From positions 1 to 55,491 of the forward strand of contig NZ_JANXNX010000102.1 of the NCBI RefSeq assembly GCF_025353885.1: 55,491 nucleotides of DNA, given 5' to 3'. This document shows, piece by piece, positions 20,076 through 28,017 of this stretch (within the stretch, counting starts at the first letter, position 1; each line of letters starts with the position of its first letter). Below the pieces are notes generated by a model. It was given only the letters and a program-made list of their open reading frames with translations, did no database searches and was not told the origin of the DNA. A program made the translations under genes and the position numbers. Source of the stretch: Sphingomonas sp. (lineage in GTDB: Bacteria > Pseudomonadota > Alphaproteobacteria > Sphingomonadales > Sphingomonadaceae).

Positions 20076-21083
20076 CTAAATCAGCCCCGCAAGCGGCGAT
20101 GACGGGTCAGCATAACGCCGTTTCCCCATGCGGCCCGCCAGATAAGCCAGCCGCCCCGCCGATGTCGCCGCCTTCATTGCCGCCGCCATCAACACCGGAT
20201 CCTTCGCCTCGGCAATCGCGGTGTTCATCAGGACACCGTCGCAGCCCAATTCCATCGCCACCGCCGCATCTGAAGCCGTCCCGACCCCGGCGTCGACCAG
20301 CACCGGCACCGTCGCGCCCTCCACGATGAGGCGAATCATCACCTGGTTCTGCAAGCCAAGCCCCGACCCGATTGGCGCGCCCAACGGCATGATCGCTACC
20401 GCGCCCGCATTTTCCAACCGCTTCGCCATGATGGGGTCGTCCGAACAATAGACCATGGGCAGGAAACCATCCTTTACCAGCACCTCGGTCGCGCGCAGCG
20501 TCTCGATCATGTCGGGATACAGCGTCTTGGCCTCGCCCAGCACCTCTAGCTTGACGAGGTCCCAGCCCCCGGCCTCGCGCGCCAGTCGTAGCGTCCGGAT
20601 GGCATCGTCGGCGGTAAAGCACCCGGCGGTGTTGGGAAGATAGGTGATCTTCGCGGGGTCGATGAAGTCGGTCAGCATCGGCGCGTTGCGGTCAGAGATA
20701 TTGACCCGCCGTACCGCAACCGTGACGATTTCCGCGCCCGAAGCGGCGACGGCAGCGGCGTTCTGGGCATAATCCTTGTATTTTCCCGTGCCGACGATCA
20801 GCCGGGACGTGAAGGTGCGGCCCGCGACGGACCAGCGATCGGCCAGCATGTCGGTTGCCTGATGATCGCCGCCGCCGACAAAATGCACGATCTCGATTTC
20901 GTCGCCATCCTCAACCAGGACATCGGCCAGCGTCGAGCGCGGCACGATCGCGACGTTGCGCTCGACCGCGACCCTCGCAGGGTCCAGACCGAGTTCGTTG
21001 GCCAGATCGGCAAAGCTGATCCCGGAATTGACCCGCCGGTGTTCACCATTGACGCGGATACTGATCGTGCCGTCTGCGGTCAT
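20076..21083 (-). CDS. thiG: Fused sulfur carrier ThiS and thiazole synthase ThiG
   Basis: The first ~72 residues are a ThiS ubiquitin-like domain ([11 protein letters not shown] ... [16 protein letters not shown]) whose usual C-terminal Gly-Gly lies at residues 70-72, followed without break by ThiG from about residue 80 ([21 protein letters not shown]). The ThiG Schiff-base lysine is K178 ([12 protein letters not shown]). The length is 335 residues from ATG 21083. ThiG makes the thiazole phosphate of thiamine with sulfur from ThiS thiocarboxylate. An internal ThiS tail is unusual chemically, but such fusions are recorded in some Alphaproteobacteria. Confidence 0.93.
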   Translation of the reverse strand: MTADGTISIRVNGEHRRVNSGISFADLANELGLDPARVAVERNVAIVPRSTLADVLVEDGDEIEIVHFVGGGDHQATDMLADRWSVAGRTFTSRLIVGTGKYKDYAQNAAAVAASGAEIVTVAVRRVNISDRNAPMLTDFIDPAKITYLPNTAGCFTADDAIRTLRLAREAGGWDLVKLEVLGEAKTLYPDMIETLRATEVLVKDGFLPMVYCSDDPIMAKRLENAGAVAIMPLGAPIGSGLGLQNQVMIRLIVEGATVPVLVDAGVGTASDAAVAMELGCDGVLMNTAIAEAKDPVLMAAAMKAATSAGRLAYLAGRMGKRRYADPSSPLAGLI

Positions 21084-21152
21084 TGCCTGCCTTTGCGTGT
21101 GTTGGATGACGCGCATATAGGAGGGTGACCCTGCCCGCGAAAGGCCAACACC

Positions 21153-21584
21153 TTGCCGACAATATTTGTGCTGAACGGACCCAATCTGAACCTGCTCGGC
21201 ACGCGCGAACCCGAAATCTACGGGTCGGACACGCTCGACGACATCGCGGACATGCTCGACAAGCGGGCGCGCGGGCTTGGAATGACGCTCGATTTTCGCC
21301 AGTCAAGCCATGAAGGGCATCTGGTCGACTGGTTGCACGAGGCTGCGGCAGAGGGGGCCAAGGCGGTCCTGCTGAACGCTGGCGCGCTGACGCACACGTC
21401 GGTTGCCCTGCACGATGCGATCAAATCGATCACAATCCCGGTGATCGAGGTTCACCTGTCGAATCCGCACACGCGGGAAACATTTCGCCATAAAAGCTTT
21501 GTCGGCATGGCGGCAAAGGGCGTTATTGCCGGGTTCGGCGCGCAATCCTATCTGCTGGCGCTGGACGCGGCGGCCAAGCTCTGA
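21153..21584 (+). CDS. aroQ: 3-dehydroquinate dehydratase, type II
   Basis: AroQ dehydrates 3-dehydroquinate in the shikimate pathway. The 143-residue product begins [23 protein letters not shown], with the catalytic tyrosine Y23, and has [29 protein letters not shown] and the final [11 protein letters not shown]. The start codon is TTG at 21153, an unusual choice that is fixed by the conserved N-terminus. accB follows after 30 bases, a common order. Confidence 0.95.
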   Translation: MPTIFVLNGPNLNLLGTREPEIYGSDTLDDIADMLDKRARGLGMTLDFRQSSHEGHLVDWLHEAAAEGAKAVLLNAGALTHTSVALHDAIKSITIPVIEVHLSNPHTRETFRHKSFVGMAAKGVIAGFGAQSYLLALDAAAKL

Positions 21585-21614
21585 CATTTGGCAAGAAAAT
21601 CAACAGGGGGTCTC

Positions 21615-22073
21615 ATGACCGATAACTCAAGCGCGATGCAGGTCGATGCCGCGCTCGTCAAACAGCTCGCCGAATTGCTCGACGACAACAAGCTTACCGA
21701 AATCGAGGTCCAGGATGGGGAACGGCGCATCCGCGTGGCGCGCACCGTGACGGTCGCGGCGCAGGCGACACCCCTTGCCGCGGCGGCTCCACCGGTCGCA
21801 GCAGCGGTCGCTCCCGAAGCGCCAGCAGGTCCCGACAATACCAATGCGATCAAGTCGCCGATGGTCGGCACGGTTTATCTGTCATCCGAACCCGGCACAC
21901 GTCCGTTTGCCGCCGTTGGCGATGTTGTCAGCGAGGGCCAGACGCTCGTCATCATCGAGGCAATGAAAGTAATGAACCCGATCCTCGCCACGAAGGCGGG
22001 CAAGGTTGCGCGCGTCTGCGTCCAGAACGGCCAGCCGGTCGAATATGATCAGCCCCTGATTGTCATCGACTGA
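21615..22073 (+). CDS. accB: Biotin carboxyl carrier protein of acetyl-CoA carboxylase
   Basis: BCCP carries biotin on the lysine of AMKVM (K118) and shuttles CO2 between AccC and AccAD. The N-terminal 45 residues ([20 protein letters not shown]) are followed by an Ala/Pro-rich linker and the biotinyl domain ([11 protein letters not shown] ... DQPLIVID). ATG 21615 is preceded by CAGGGGG. The length is 152 residues. The stop overlaps accC as TGATG. Confidence 0.96.
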   Translation: MTDNSSAMQVDAALVKQLAELLDDNKLTEIEVQDGERRIRVARTVTVAAQATPLAAAAPPVAAAVAPEAPAGPDNTNAIKSPMVGTVYLSSEPGTRPFAAVGDVVSEGQTLVIIEAMKVMNPILATKAGKVARVCVQNGQPVEYDQPLIVID

Positions 22074-23434
22074 TGGCAGCAATCGAAAAGCTGCTTATTG
22101 CCAATCGTGGCGAAATTGCGCTGCGTATTCACCGTGCCTGCCATGAAATGGGGATCAAGACGGTCGCGGTGCACTCCACCGCCGACAGCGATGCCATGCA
22201 TGTTCGGCTGGCTGACGAGGCGATCTGCATCGGGCCGCCGTCCGCGACCGACAGCTACCTGAACGTGCCGGCGATCATCTCCGCTGCCGAAATCTCAGGC
22301 GCGGACGCAATTCACCCGGGCTACGGCTTCCTCAGCGAAAACGCGCGTTTTGCCGACATCGTCGAAGAGCATGGCATCATTTTTGTGGGGCCAAAGCCCG
22401 AACATATCCGGACGATGGGCGACAAGGTCGAGGCCAAGCGAACTGCCGGTGCACTGGGCATGCCGCTGGTTCCTGGATCCGACGGTGCCGTCACCGATCC
22501 GCTGGAAGCCCGCAGGATCGCCAGCGAAATCGGTTATCCCGTTATCGTGAAAGCCGCCAGCGGTGGTGGCGGGCGCGGCATGAAAGTTGTCACGCGCGCG
22601 GAAGACCTTGAAACGCTGATGTCGCAGGCCGGGTCCGAAGCGAAAGCGGCATTCGGTGACGCGACCGTCTATATCGAGAAATATCTCGGGAACCCGCGTC
22701 ACATCGAATTCCAGGTCTTCGGCGACGGCAAGGGCAATGCGATCCATCTGGGCGAACGCGATTGTTCATTGCAGCGCCGCCATCAGAAAGTGCTGGAAGA
22801 AGCCCCCTCGCCCGTCATCACCACGGCGGAACGCATGCGGATGGGCGGCATCGTGTCGAAGGCGATGGCCGACATGGGCTATCGCGGCGCCGGAACGATC
22901 GAGTTCCTGTGGGAAGACGGTGAGTTCTACTTCATCGAGATGAATACCCGGTTGCAGGTCGAGCATCCGGTGACCGAGATGATCACCGGCGTCGACTTGG
23001 TCCGCGAACAGATTCGTATCGCTGAAGGGTTGCCCCTGTCGGTCACGCAGGACGAGATCGAATTTTCCGGCCACGCCATCGAATGCCGGATTAATGCCGA
23101 AGACCCGCGTACGTTCGCGCCGTCGCCGGGTATGGTAAAGGCCTATCACGCAGCGGGTGGCATGCACGTTCGCATGGATAGCGGCCTGTATGCGGGCTAC
23201 AGGATTCCGCCTTATTACGACAGCATGATCGCCAAGCTGATCGTCTATGGCCGCACCCGGGAAGGGTGTATCATGCGGCTGCGGCGGGCTCTGGAAGAAA
23301 CGGTGATCGAGGGCGTGAAAACCACGATTCCGCTGCATCAGGCGTTGTTGCAGCAGCCCGACATCCAGAACGGCGACTATTCGATCAAGTGGCTCGAGGA
23401 ATGGCTGGCCAGGGAAGCCGCCAGCGAGAAATAA
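22073..23434 (+). CDS. accC: Biotin carboxylase subunit of acetyl-CoA carboxylase
   Basis: AccC carboxylates the biotin on AccB using ATP and bicarbonate. The 453-residue ATP-grasp enzyme has [17 protein letters not shown] at the start, the GYGFLSEN segment, the glycine loop [32 protein letters not shown] (quoted in part) and the [14 protein letters not shown] active-site strand. The ATG overlaps the accB stop. This is the standard accBC pair. Confidence 0.97.
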   Translation: MAAIEKLLIANRGEIALRIHRACHEMGIKTVAVHSTADSDAMHVRLADEAICIGPPSATDSYLNVPAIISAAEISGADAIHPGYGFLSENARFADIVEEHGIIFVGPKPEHIRTMGDKVEAKRTAGALGMPLVPGSDGAVTDPLEARRIASEIGYPVIVKAASGGGGRGMKVVTRAEDLETLMSQAGSEAKAAFGDATVYIEKYLGNPRHIEFQVFGDGKGNAIHLGERDCSLQRRHQKVLEEAPSPVITTAERMRMGGIVSKAMADMGYRGAGTIEFLWEDGEFYFIEMNTRLQVEHPVTEMITGVDLVREQIRIAEGLPLSVTQDEIEFSGHAIECRINAEDPRTFAPSPGMVKAYHAAGGMHVRMDSGLYAGYRIPPYYDSMIAKLIVYGRTREGCIMRLRRALEETVIEGVKTTIPLHQALLQQPDIQNGDYSIKWLEEWLAREAASEK

Positions 23435-23515
23435 GCGCAAGCAACCTATCGAATACACCGGTTCCCAAAGACTGCGGGCTTACCTCAGCGGCTGATTGTT
23501 GAAGGAACCGACGTA

Positions 23516-23866
23516 ATGAAAGCAATCATCTATCACAATCTGGCCTGCGGGACGTCGCGCAAGACCCTAGCGATCCTCGAGGAAAGGCCGGGCTTGGAGG
23601 TGGGGATCGTCGAGTATCTGCAGACGCCACTGACTCGCGAGCGACTGGCCGGGCTCTACGCACGGGCGGAGATAACGCCGCGCGAGGGGATGCGGATCAT
23701 GGGGTCGCCGGCCGAGGAACTTGGTCTGACCGATCCGGGCGTGACGGACGATATGATACTGGATGCCATGATGGCGCATCCGATCCTGATCAATCGTCCG
23801 CTGGTGGAGACCGGCAAGGGTGTCCGCCTGTGCCGTCCGAAGGAAATTGTGCGCGAGATCCTATAA
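23516..23866 (+). CDS. ArsC/Spx-like arsenate reductase family protein
   Basis: A 116-residue thioredoxin-fold protein with the CGTSR motif (catalytic cysteine C11) and the IEYLQTPLTRERL and RPLVETGKGVRLCRP elements of the glutaredoxin-type arsenate reductases. Downstream arsB or arsR genes are not present, so an arsenic role is not established; many such proteins are of unknown substrate. It lies between accC and the ParA gene, in the interval where accC and aat are often closer together. Confidence 0.85.
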   Translation: MKAIIYHNLACGTSRKTLAILEERPGLEVGIVEYLQTPLTRERLAGLYARAEITPREGMRIMGSPAEELGLTDPGVTDDMILDAMMAHPILINRPLVETGKGVRLCRPKEIVREIL

Positions 23867-23940
23867 TAGCGACATCAGTCATCCGCCCGGCGCTGAAGAG
23901 CCAGTTCGCAATTTGCCGTTTCTCGCGCTAAGGGGTGCGG

Positions 23941-24681
23941 ATGGCGACAATCGCAGTTTACAGTCTCAAGGGTGGGGTGGGTAAGACCACGATGTCGGTT
24001 AATCTGGCGTGGTCATCGGCCATCCAGTCCGCACGGCGGACACTGGCCTGGGATCTCGACCCCCAGGCGGCCTCGAGCTGGCTGTTGGGCGGCGACAGTC
24101 ACGGCAAGGATGCAGCGCACGCCGTGTTCGCCAAGGATCTTGCGCCCGAACGGCTGATCGCGGCGACCGAAATCGACCGACTAGACCTACTTCGGGCCGA
24201 CACATCGTTGCGCAGCCTCGACCATTTCTTTTTCTCGCTCGGCAAGCGCAAGCGGCTAGCCAAACTGCTGGAGGGTCTCGGGAAAACTTACGACCGGATC
24301 ATCCTGGACTGCCCGCCCGGCCTCACCGAAACCAGCGAACAGGTGATGCGCGCCGCCGATCTGATCCTGGTGCCCGTGATCCCATCGCCCTTGTCGCGGC
24401 GCGCGCTGGACGACGTAGTAGCCTATCTCGACCGCGAAAGTGGCGGTCATGCACCGATCCTGCCGGTATTCTCAATGGTCGATCGCAGGCGCGCGCTGCA
24501 CCGCGAGGTTATCGAAGCAAACCCCAACTGGCCGGTGATCCCGATGGCGAGCGCGATCGAGCAAATGACTGTCCGCCGCGCCCCGATCGGCAGCTACGCC
24601 CCAAAATCCCCTGCGGGCGAGGCATTTGCCAGCCTGTGGACGGGCATTGAGCGTAAGCTGGCCCGCGTCCGGACGGGGTGA
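23941..24681 (+). CDS. ParA/MinD-family ATPase without visible partner
   Basis: A 246-residue deviant-Walker ATPase: SLKGGVGKTTMSVNLAW gives both lysines (K10 and K15), followed by LDPQAASSWLL, the Walker B-like ILDCPPGLTETSEQV and VPVIPSPLSRRAL. Chromosome or plasmid partition ParA proteins usually lie next to parB; none is present here. It may act in cellular positioning or be an orphan. ATG 23941 is taken; GTG 23935 is an alternative. The stop overlaps the aat GTG by four bases. Confidence 0.82.
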   Translation: MATIAVYSLKGGVGKTTMSVNLAWSSAIQSARRTLAWDLDPQAASSWLLGGDSHGKDAAHAVFAKDLAPERLIAATEIDRLDLLRADTSLRSLDHFFFSLGKRKRLAKLLEGLGKTYDRIILDCPPGLTETSEQVMRAADLILVPVIPSPLSRRALDDVVAYLDRESGGHAPILPVFSMVDRRRALHREVIEANPNWPVIPMASAIEQMTVRRAPIGSYAPKSPAGEAFASLWTGIERKLARVRTG

Positions 24682-25415
24682 CCCGGCGCATCCCGCCGCT
24701 CGATCCCGAGCTGCTGTTGCGCGCCTATGCGGCCGGCGTGTTCCCGATGGCCGACAGCCATGACGCCCCGTCAGTATATTGGGTCGAGCCCAAGGAACGC
24801 GCGATCCTGCCGCTCGATGATTTCCATTTGTCGCGATCGTTAAAAAAGACGCTCTTGTCCGAACGGTTCAAGACCACCGCCAACCAGGCATTTTCCGAAA
24901 TCGTCGCACTTTGTGCGGAGTCGGCCGACAACAGGCCCGACACCTGGATCAATCACCAGATCGCCCATGTGGTCGATGTGCTGCACCGGGCGGGTCATGC
25001 TCATTCGATCGAAACCTGGCGCGACGGCGAACTGGTCGGCGGCCTCTACGGCATTTCGCTCGGTAACGCGTTCTTCGGCGAATCCATGGTCAGCCGCGCG
25101 ACCGACGCGTCGAAGGTGGCACTGGCGCACCTGCTGGCGCGGTTACGGTGCGGCGGGTTCATGCTGCTCGACTGCCAATTCATGACCGACCATCTGCAAT
25201 CGATGGGCGCGGTTGAGGTCAGCCGCGAATCCTATATGGCGTTGCTCGCCGTCGCGGTGGGCGGCGCTTCCGGTTCATCAGCGGGATTGTCGGCGGGTGC
25301 GGACTTCCGCGCCTTCGAACGCATCCCAGCGCCTGAGGGTTCGGCCGACAGCACAACGGTGTTGGGGCCGACATCGGGATGGCGCATCGTGCAGGCCTTG
25401 ACCCACACGTCATAA
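24678..25415 (+). CDS. aat: Leucyl/phenylalanyl-tRNA-protein transferase
   Basis: Aat adds Leu or Phe to N-terminal Arg or Lys of proteins, marking them for ClpAP in the N-degron pathway. The 245 residues show LLLRAYAAGVFPMADS, WVEPKERAILPLDDFHLSRSLKKTL (in part), INHQIAHVVDVLHRAG, GGLYGISLGNAFFGESM and LLDCQFMTDHLQSMGAV, all family motifs. The start GTG 24678 overlaps the ParA stop. The last 184 bases overlap, tail to tail, the DUF2155 gene on the other strand. Confidence 0.95.
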   Translation: MTRRIPPLDPELLLRAYAAGVFPMADSHDAPSVYWVEPKERAILPLDDFHLSRSLKKTLLSERFKTTANQAFSEIVALCAESADNRPDTWINHQIAHVVDVLHRAGHAHSIETWRDGELVGGLYGISLGNAFFGESMVSRATDASKVALAHLLARLRCGGFMLLDCQFMTDHLQSMGAVEVSRESYMALLAVAVGGASGSSAGLSAGADFRAFERIPAPEGSADSTTVLGPTSGWRIVQALTHTS

Positions 25416-25876
25416 ACCGGGTGCTGGACGACGTTCAGCGACGGCGATTCCTTAAACAGCCAGCCAGAAAAGATCTTGCGCCATTTGTCGTCGGCCCCGT
25501 GAACGATCAGTTGAACAAAGGCTCCGGTCAGCTGGTCCTTTTCCCACGGCTCCGTCTGGTCGCAGGCTTTTAGCCGGACCACGGCGTCGCCGATATGCAC
25601 CGCATCGCCGGGCCGCATCCGGAGGTCGCGGGACAGGCCATTGCGCTTGTTCAATATGCCGACGGTCGCGACGCGTTCGGCCATCGGTGTCGCGGCACGA
25701 ACTTCGGCGGGCGATGCTTTCGGTGCGGCCTGGGGCACGACGGGCGCGGCAATGCTCAAATTGTCGGCAACGATCGGGGCTTCCCCCGCCTGCCCTTCGA
25801 CCACGCCCTGAAGCGCGGAAGCGGCGGCAGCGAGACCGATCACCGCCAGCACTGCGCCGACTGCCCAGCGATTCAT
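25232..25876 (-). CDS. DUF2155 domain protein
   Basis: A 214-residue exported protein with signal-like WAVGAVLAVIGLAAAASALQG and the DUF2155 core: VGILNKRNGLSRDLRMRPGD, VVRLKACDQTEPWE, FSGWLFKESPSLNVVQHP and DVWVKACTMRHPD. The core ends near residue 170; the remaining ~45 residues are Pro/Ala-rich and lie wholly antisense to aat. The start overlaps the NDUFA12-like stop (ATGA). Function unknown, though the gene pairs with NDUFA12-like proteins in Alphaproteobacteria. Confidence 0.85.
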   Translation of the reverse strand: MNRWAVGAVLAVIGLAAAASALQGVVEGQAGEAPIVADNLSIAAPVVPQAAPKASPAEVRAATPMAERVATVGILNKRNGLSRDLRMRPGDAVHIGDAVVRLKACDQTEPWEKDQLTGAFVQLIVHGADDKWRKIFSGWLFKESPSLNVVQHPVYDVWVKACTMRHPDVGPNTVVLSAEPSGAGMRSKARKSAPADNPADEPEAPPTATASNAI

Positions 25877-26268
25877 GCGGCGTCCGGGCTCCACGCCTCA
25901 TAGTCGCCAGTTGCGGCAGCGCGCTTGCCGCCCTGCTCTAGCGCCCCGGCGGGACGATAGGCGGCAGTGGTGCCGGTCAGGTTGGGCCTAGCCTCCTTTT
26001 CCCAACGGCGTACCGGCGGCAGGCTCTCATCGGGCAAATCCACGATGCTGTGATGCAGCCAGGCGTGCCATTCGGGCGGCACCCGACTCGCATCGTTCGC
26101 ACCCACATATATAACCGAGCGGCGCAGGCGGCCGTCGGGCAGCGCCTTGCCGGTGTAATACACATTCCCGAGCGCATCCTGGCCGACGCGGTTCGCGCCC
26201 CGCAGCCCCAACGACGTGCCGATGGTCGCGCCATCCCACCAGGTGAATATCTTGCCGAGCATGCCCAT
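25873..26268 (-). CDS. NDUFA12-like NADH:ubiquinone oxidoreductase accessory protein
   Basis: A 131-residue relative of the eukaryotic complex I subunit NDUFA12 (B17.2). It begins MLGKIFTWWDGATIGTS and contains VGQDALGNVYY, RRSVIYVGANDASRVPPEWHAWLHH and the C-terminal YEAWSPD. Alphaproteobacterial complex I carries this accessory subunit. ATG 26268 or 26262 may be the start. It overlaps DUF2155 by ATGA. The upstream DUF192 gene ends 39 bases away. Confidence 0.88.
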   Translation of the reverse strand: MGMLGKIFTWWDGATIGTSLGLRGANRVGQDALGNVYYTGKALPDGRLRRSVIYVGANDASRVPPEWHAWLHHSIVDLPDESLPPVRRWEKEARPNLTGTTAAYRPAGALEQGGKRAAATGDYEAWSPDAA

Positions 26269-26307
26269 GCCGCACCGATTAGGCGTCGGATCGCGCCGGT
26301 GCAACGC

Positions 26308-26772
26308 CTAGTGCGTCCAGACGACCTTATCGTCTTCTGCGATCCCCAACTGGGCCGCGCGTCCACCCGCCAACTCCAGCACGGCGGCGATCGGCTCGCC
26401 CGATTCGATCGGGTCGAGCGAGTAAGGCACCGCGTCCGCCGCAATCCGCGCGATTGTCCCGTCGGGCCGGATGAACAGCAGGTCGAGCGACGAGACCGTG
26501 TTCTTCATCCAGAAGCTGGCGTAGCGGGGCGGTTTCATCGGAAAGATCATCCCGCCATCGGGGTCGATGTGCGGCCGGAACATCAGCCCGCGCGCCTGTT
26601 CTGCCACGGTGCTTGCGACCTCGACATTGAAACGATGCGCGCCCTTGGCCGACCGAATCGTCAACGGCACCGTGGCGGCGGCAGTCGCCGTGCCGGTCAC
26701 GGCGGTCCCGGTCGTGCAGCCGGTCGTTGCCGCAAGGGCGATCATGGTCCCGACCATAAATATGCAACGCAT
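26308..26772 (-). CDS. DUF192 lipoprotein
   Basis: A 154-residue lipoprotein with lipobox ATTGC (C19). The mature part carries the DUF192 signature: FNVEVASTVAEQARGLMFRP, GGMIFPMKPPRYASFWMKNT and LDLLFIRPDGTI, then AVLELAGGRAAQLGI. Function unknown; the fold is a small beta domain. ATG 26772 overlaps the cold-shock gene stop by ATGA, so it is translationally coupled. A TTG one codon upstream is less likely. Confidence 0.85.
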   Translation of the reverse strand: MRCIFMVGTMIALAATTGCTTGTAVTGTATAAATVPLTIRSAKGAHRFNVEVASTVAEQARGLMFRPHIDPDGGMIFPMKPPRYASFWMKNTVSSLDLLFIRPDGTIARIAADAVPYSLDPIESGEPIAAVLELAGGRAAQLGIAEDDKVVWTH

Positions 26773-27347
26773 CAAACCGGCTCCACCTCGACTGCCAAGG
26801 GCCCTTTATCGCCCGCAGCAACCCGCACGCGCAAGGGCTGATCGGGTTCGATCTCGATCAACCCCGCACGGCGCAGCGTTTCCATATGAATAAAAATGTC
26901 CCCGACAGCGCCCGGTCGGACGACGAAGCCATAGCCCTTCAGGCGGTTGAACCATTTGACGACCACCGGTTCGAAGTCACCCGCCGCCTGCAGCAGCGCA
27001 TGAGGGTCGGGCCGAAGCTGGCGTTCTGCGGCCAGCGCATCGACATCGGGGCCGATTGCGGTGGACAGGTCGATTTGCAGCACCTCGGTTGCCTGGAGGC
27101 CACGGGTTCCCGAAATTGCCAGGCAAATCACGCCAGCTCCTTCGGGCAGGGTTCGGCGATCATGATCGCGCAACAGCGAAAAGTGGATCAGTACGTCGCC
27201 AACGTCGGTCGCGACAAACCCGAACCCGCGCGTCGCGTCGAACCATTTGACGACGCCCGAATAGCGTTCGCCCGATGGTCCGGCGGCGATATCGTCATCA
27301 TTCAACGCAGCGAAATCGGCCGCGCTTCCCTTGTCAAACGCACTCAT
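26772..27347 (-). CDS. Double cold-shock domain protein
   Basis: A 191-residue protein with two cold-shock domains. The first (about 35-100) has [18 protein letters not shown] and ILIHFS-like [10 protein letters not shown]; the second (about 120-185) has [19 protein letters not shown] and [13 protein letters not shown]. Both hold the RNP1/RNP2 aromatic residues for single-stranded nucleic acid binding. ATG 27347 is used ([11 protein letters not shown]). It sits between recX and DUF192 in a minus-strand run. Two-domain forms are common in Alphaproteobacteria. Confidence 0.9.
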   Translation of the reverse strand: MSAFDKGSAADFAALNDDDIAAGPSGERYSGVVKWFDATRGFGFVATDVGDVLIHFSLLRDHDRRTLPEGAGVICLAISGTRGLQATEVLQIDLSTAIGPDVDALAAERQLRPDPHALLQAAGDFEPVVVKWFNRLKGYGFVVRPGAVGDIFIHMETLRRAGLIEIEPDQPLRVRVAAGDKGPLAVEVEPV

Positions 27348-27423
27348 GCACCTCAGCCCCCCGGGGTTACCGCGACACTTAACACGACTGTCAGCGATTT
27401 CGATGGGAAATTGTCGTTCGGCC

Positions 27424-27957
27424 TCAACGATCTTCCCGATCAGGGACTTCCCCCGGCGCTGAATCCACAAAGCGCCGCGCCAAGGCAAAGCCGTGCCCGC
27501 CCCGAACCATTGCCGACAGCGCCTTTCGCCGGGCAGCATCGTCGGCGGCTGCGATGGCATAAGGCCCAATCCGACGGCGTCGGGCAAAGGTCTCCGCTGC
27601 CGTGAAGGCTGCGTCAGCGTCATGGTCGAACGATGCAGCCAGCTCGCGGTCGATCCCTTCGGCGGACAAGGCTTGCCCGATCCGCCGTGACCCGAAGCCG
27701 CGCCGAGTCAGCGTCCCGCTGCGCGCAGCGGCAAAGGCGGCGTCATCGACATAGCCTGCCTCCACGATCCGCGCGACTACGGCGTCCAGGGGCGGGTCGC
27801 CTTCCCCCTCCCAACCGCGCTCGCGAAGCTTGCGCTGCAAATAGGTTGCGAGCTTTGCCTGCGTTGTCGCGTACCGGCCGACATAGGCCAGCGCAAAGCG
27901 GTTCAGGGCCGCTGCATCAAGGGGCGATCGGGTCACGTTTCGCGGGCTTGGCCTCAT
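27424..27957 (-). CDS. recX: Regulatory protein RecX
   Basis: RecX binds RecA filaments and limits or modulates recombination. The 177-residue product has the modular helical pattern: [23 protein letters not shown], then [20 protein letters not shown] and [18 protein letters not shown], as in RecX repeats (each quoted in part). Only the last 177 codons of a much longer open frame look real; the rest is antisense to the acyl-AMP ligase. It is not next to recA, which is normal in some Alphaproteobacteria. Confidence 0.85.
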   Translation of the reverse strand: MRPSPRNVTRSPLDAAALNRFALAYVGRYATTQAKLATYLQRKLRERGWEGEGDPPLDAVVARIVEAGYVDDAAFAAARSGTLTRRGFGSRRIGQALSAEGIDRELAASFDHDADAAFTAAETFARRRRIGPYAIAAADDAARRKALSAMVRGGHGFALARRFVDSAPGEVPDREDR

Positions 27958-28017
27958 GCGCCACGTTTGTGCCACAGTCCGGACGGATTTAGAACGCACG
28001 GTCTGCGTTTTACAAAG

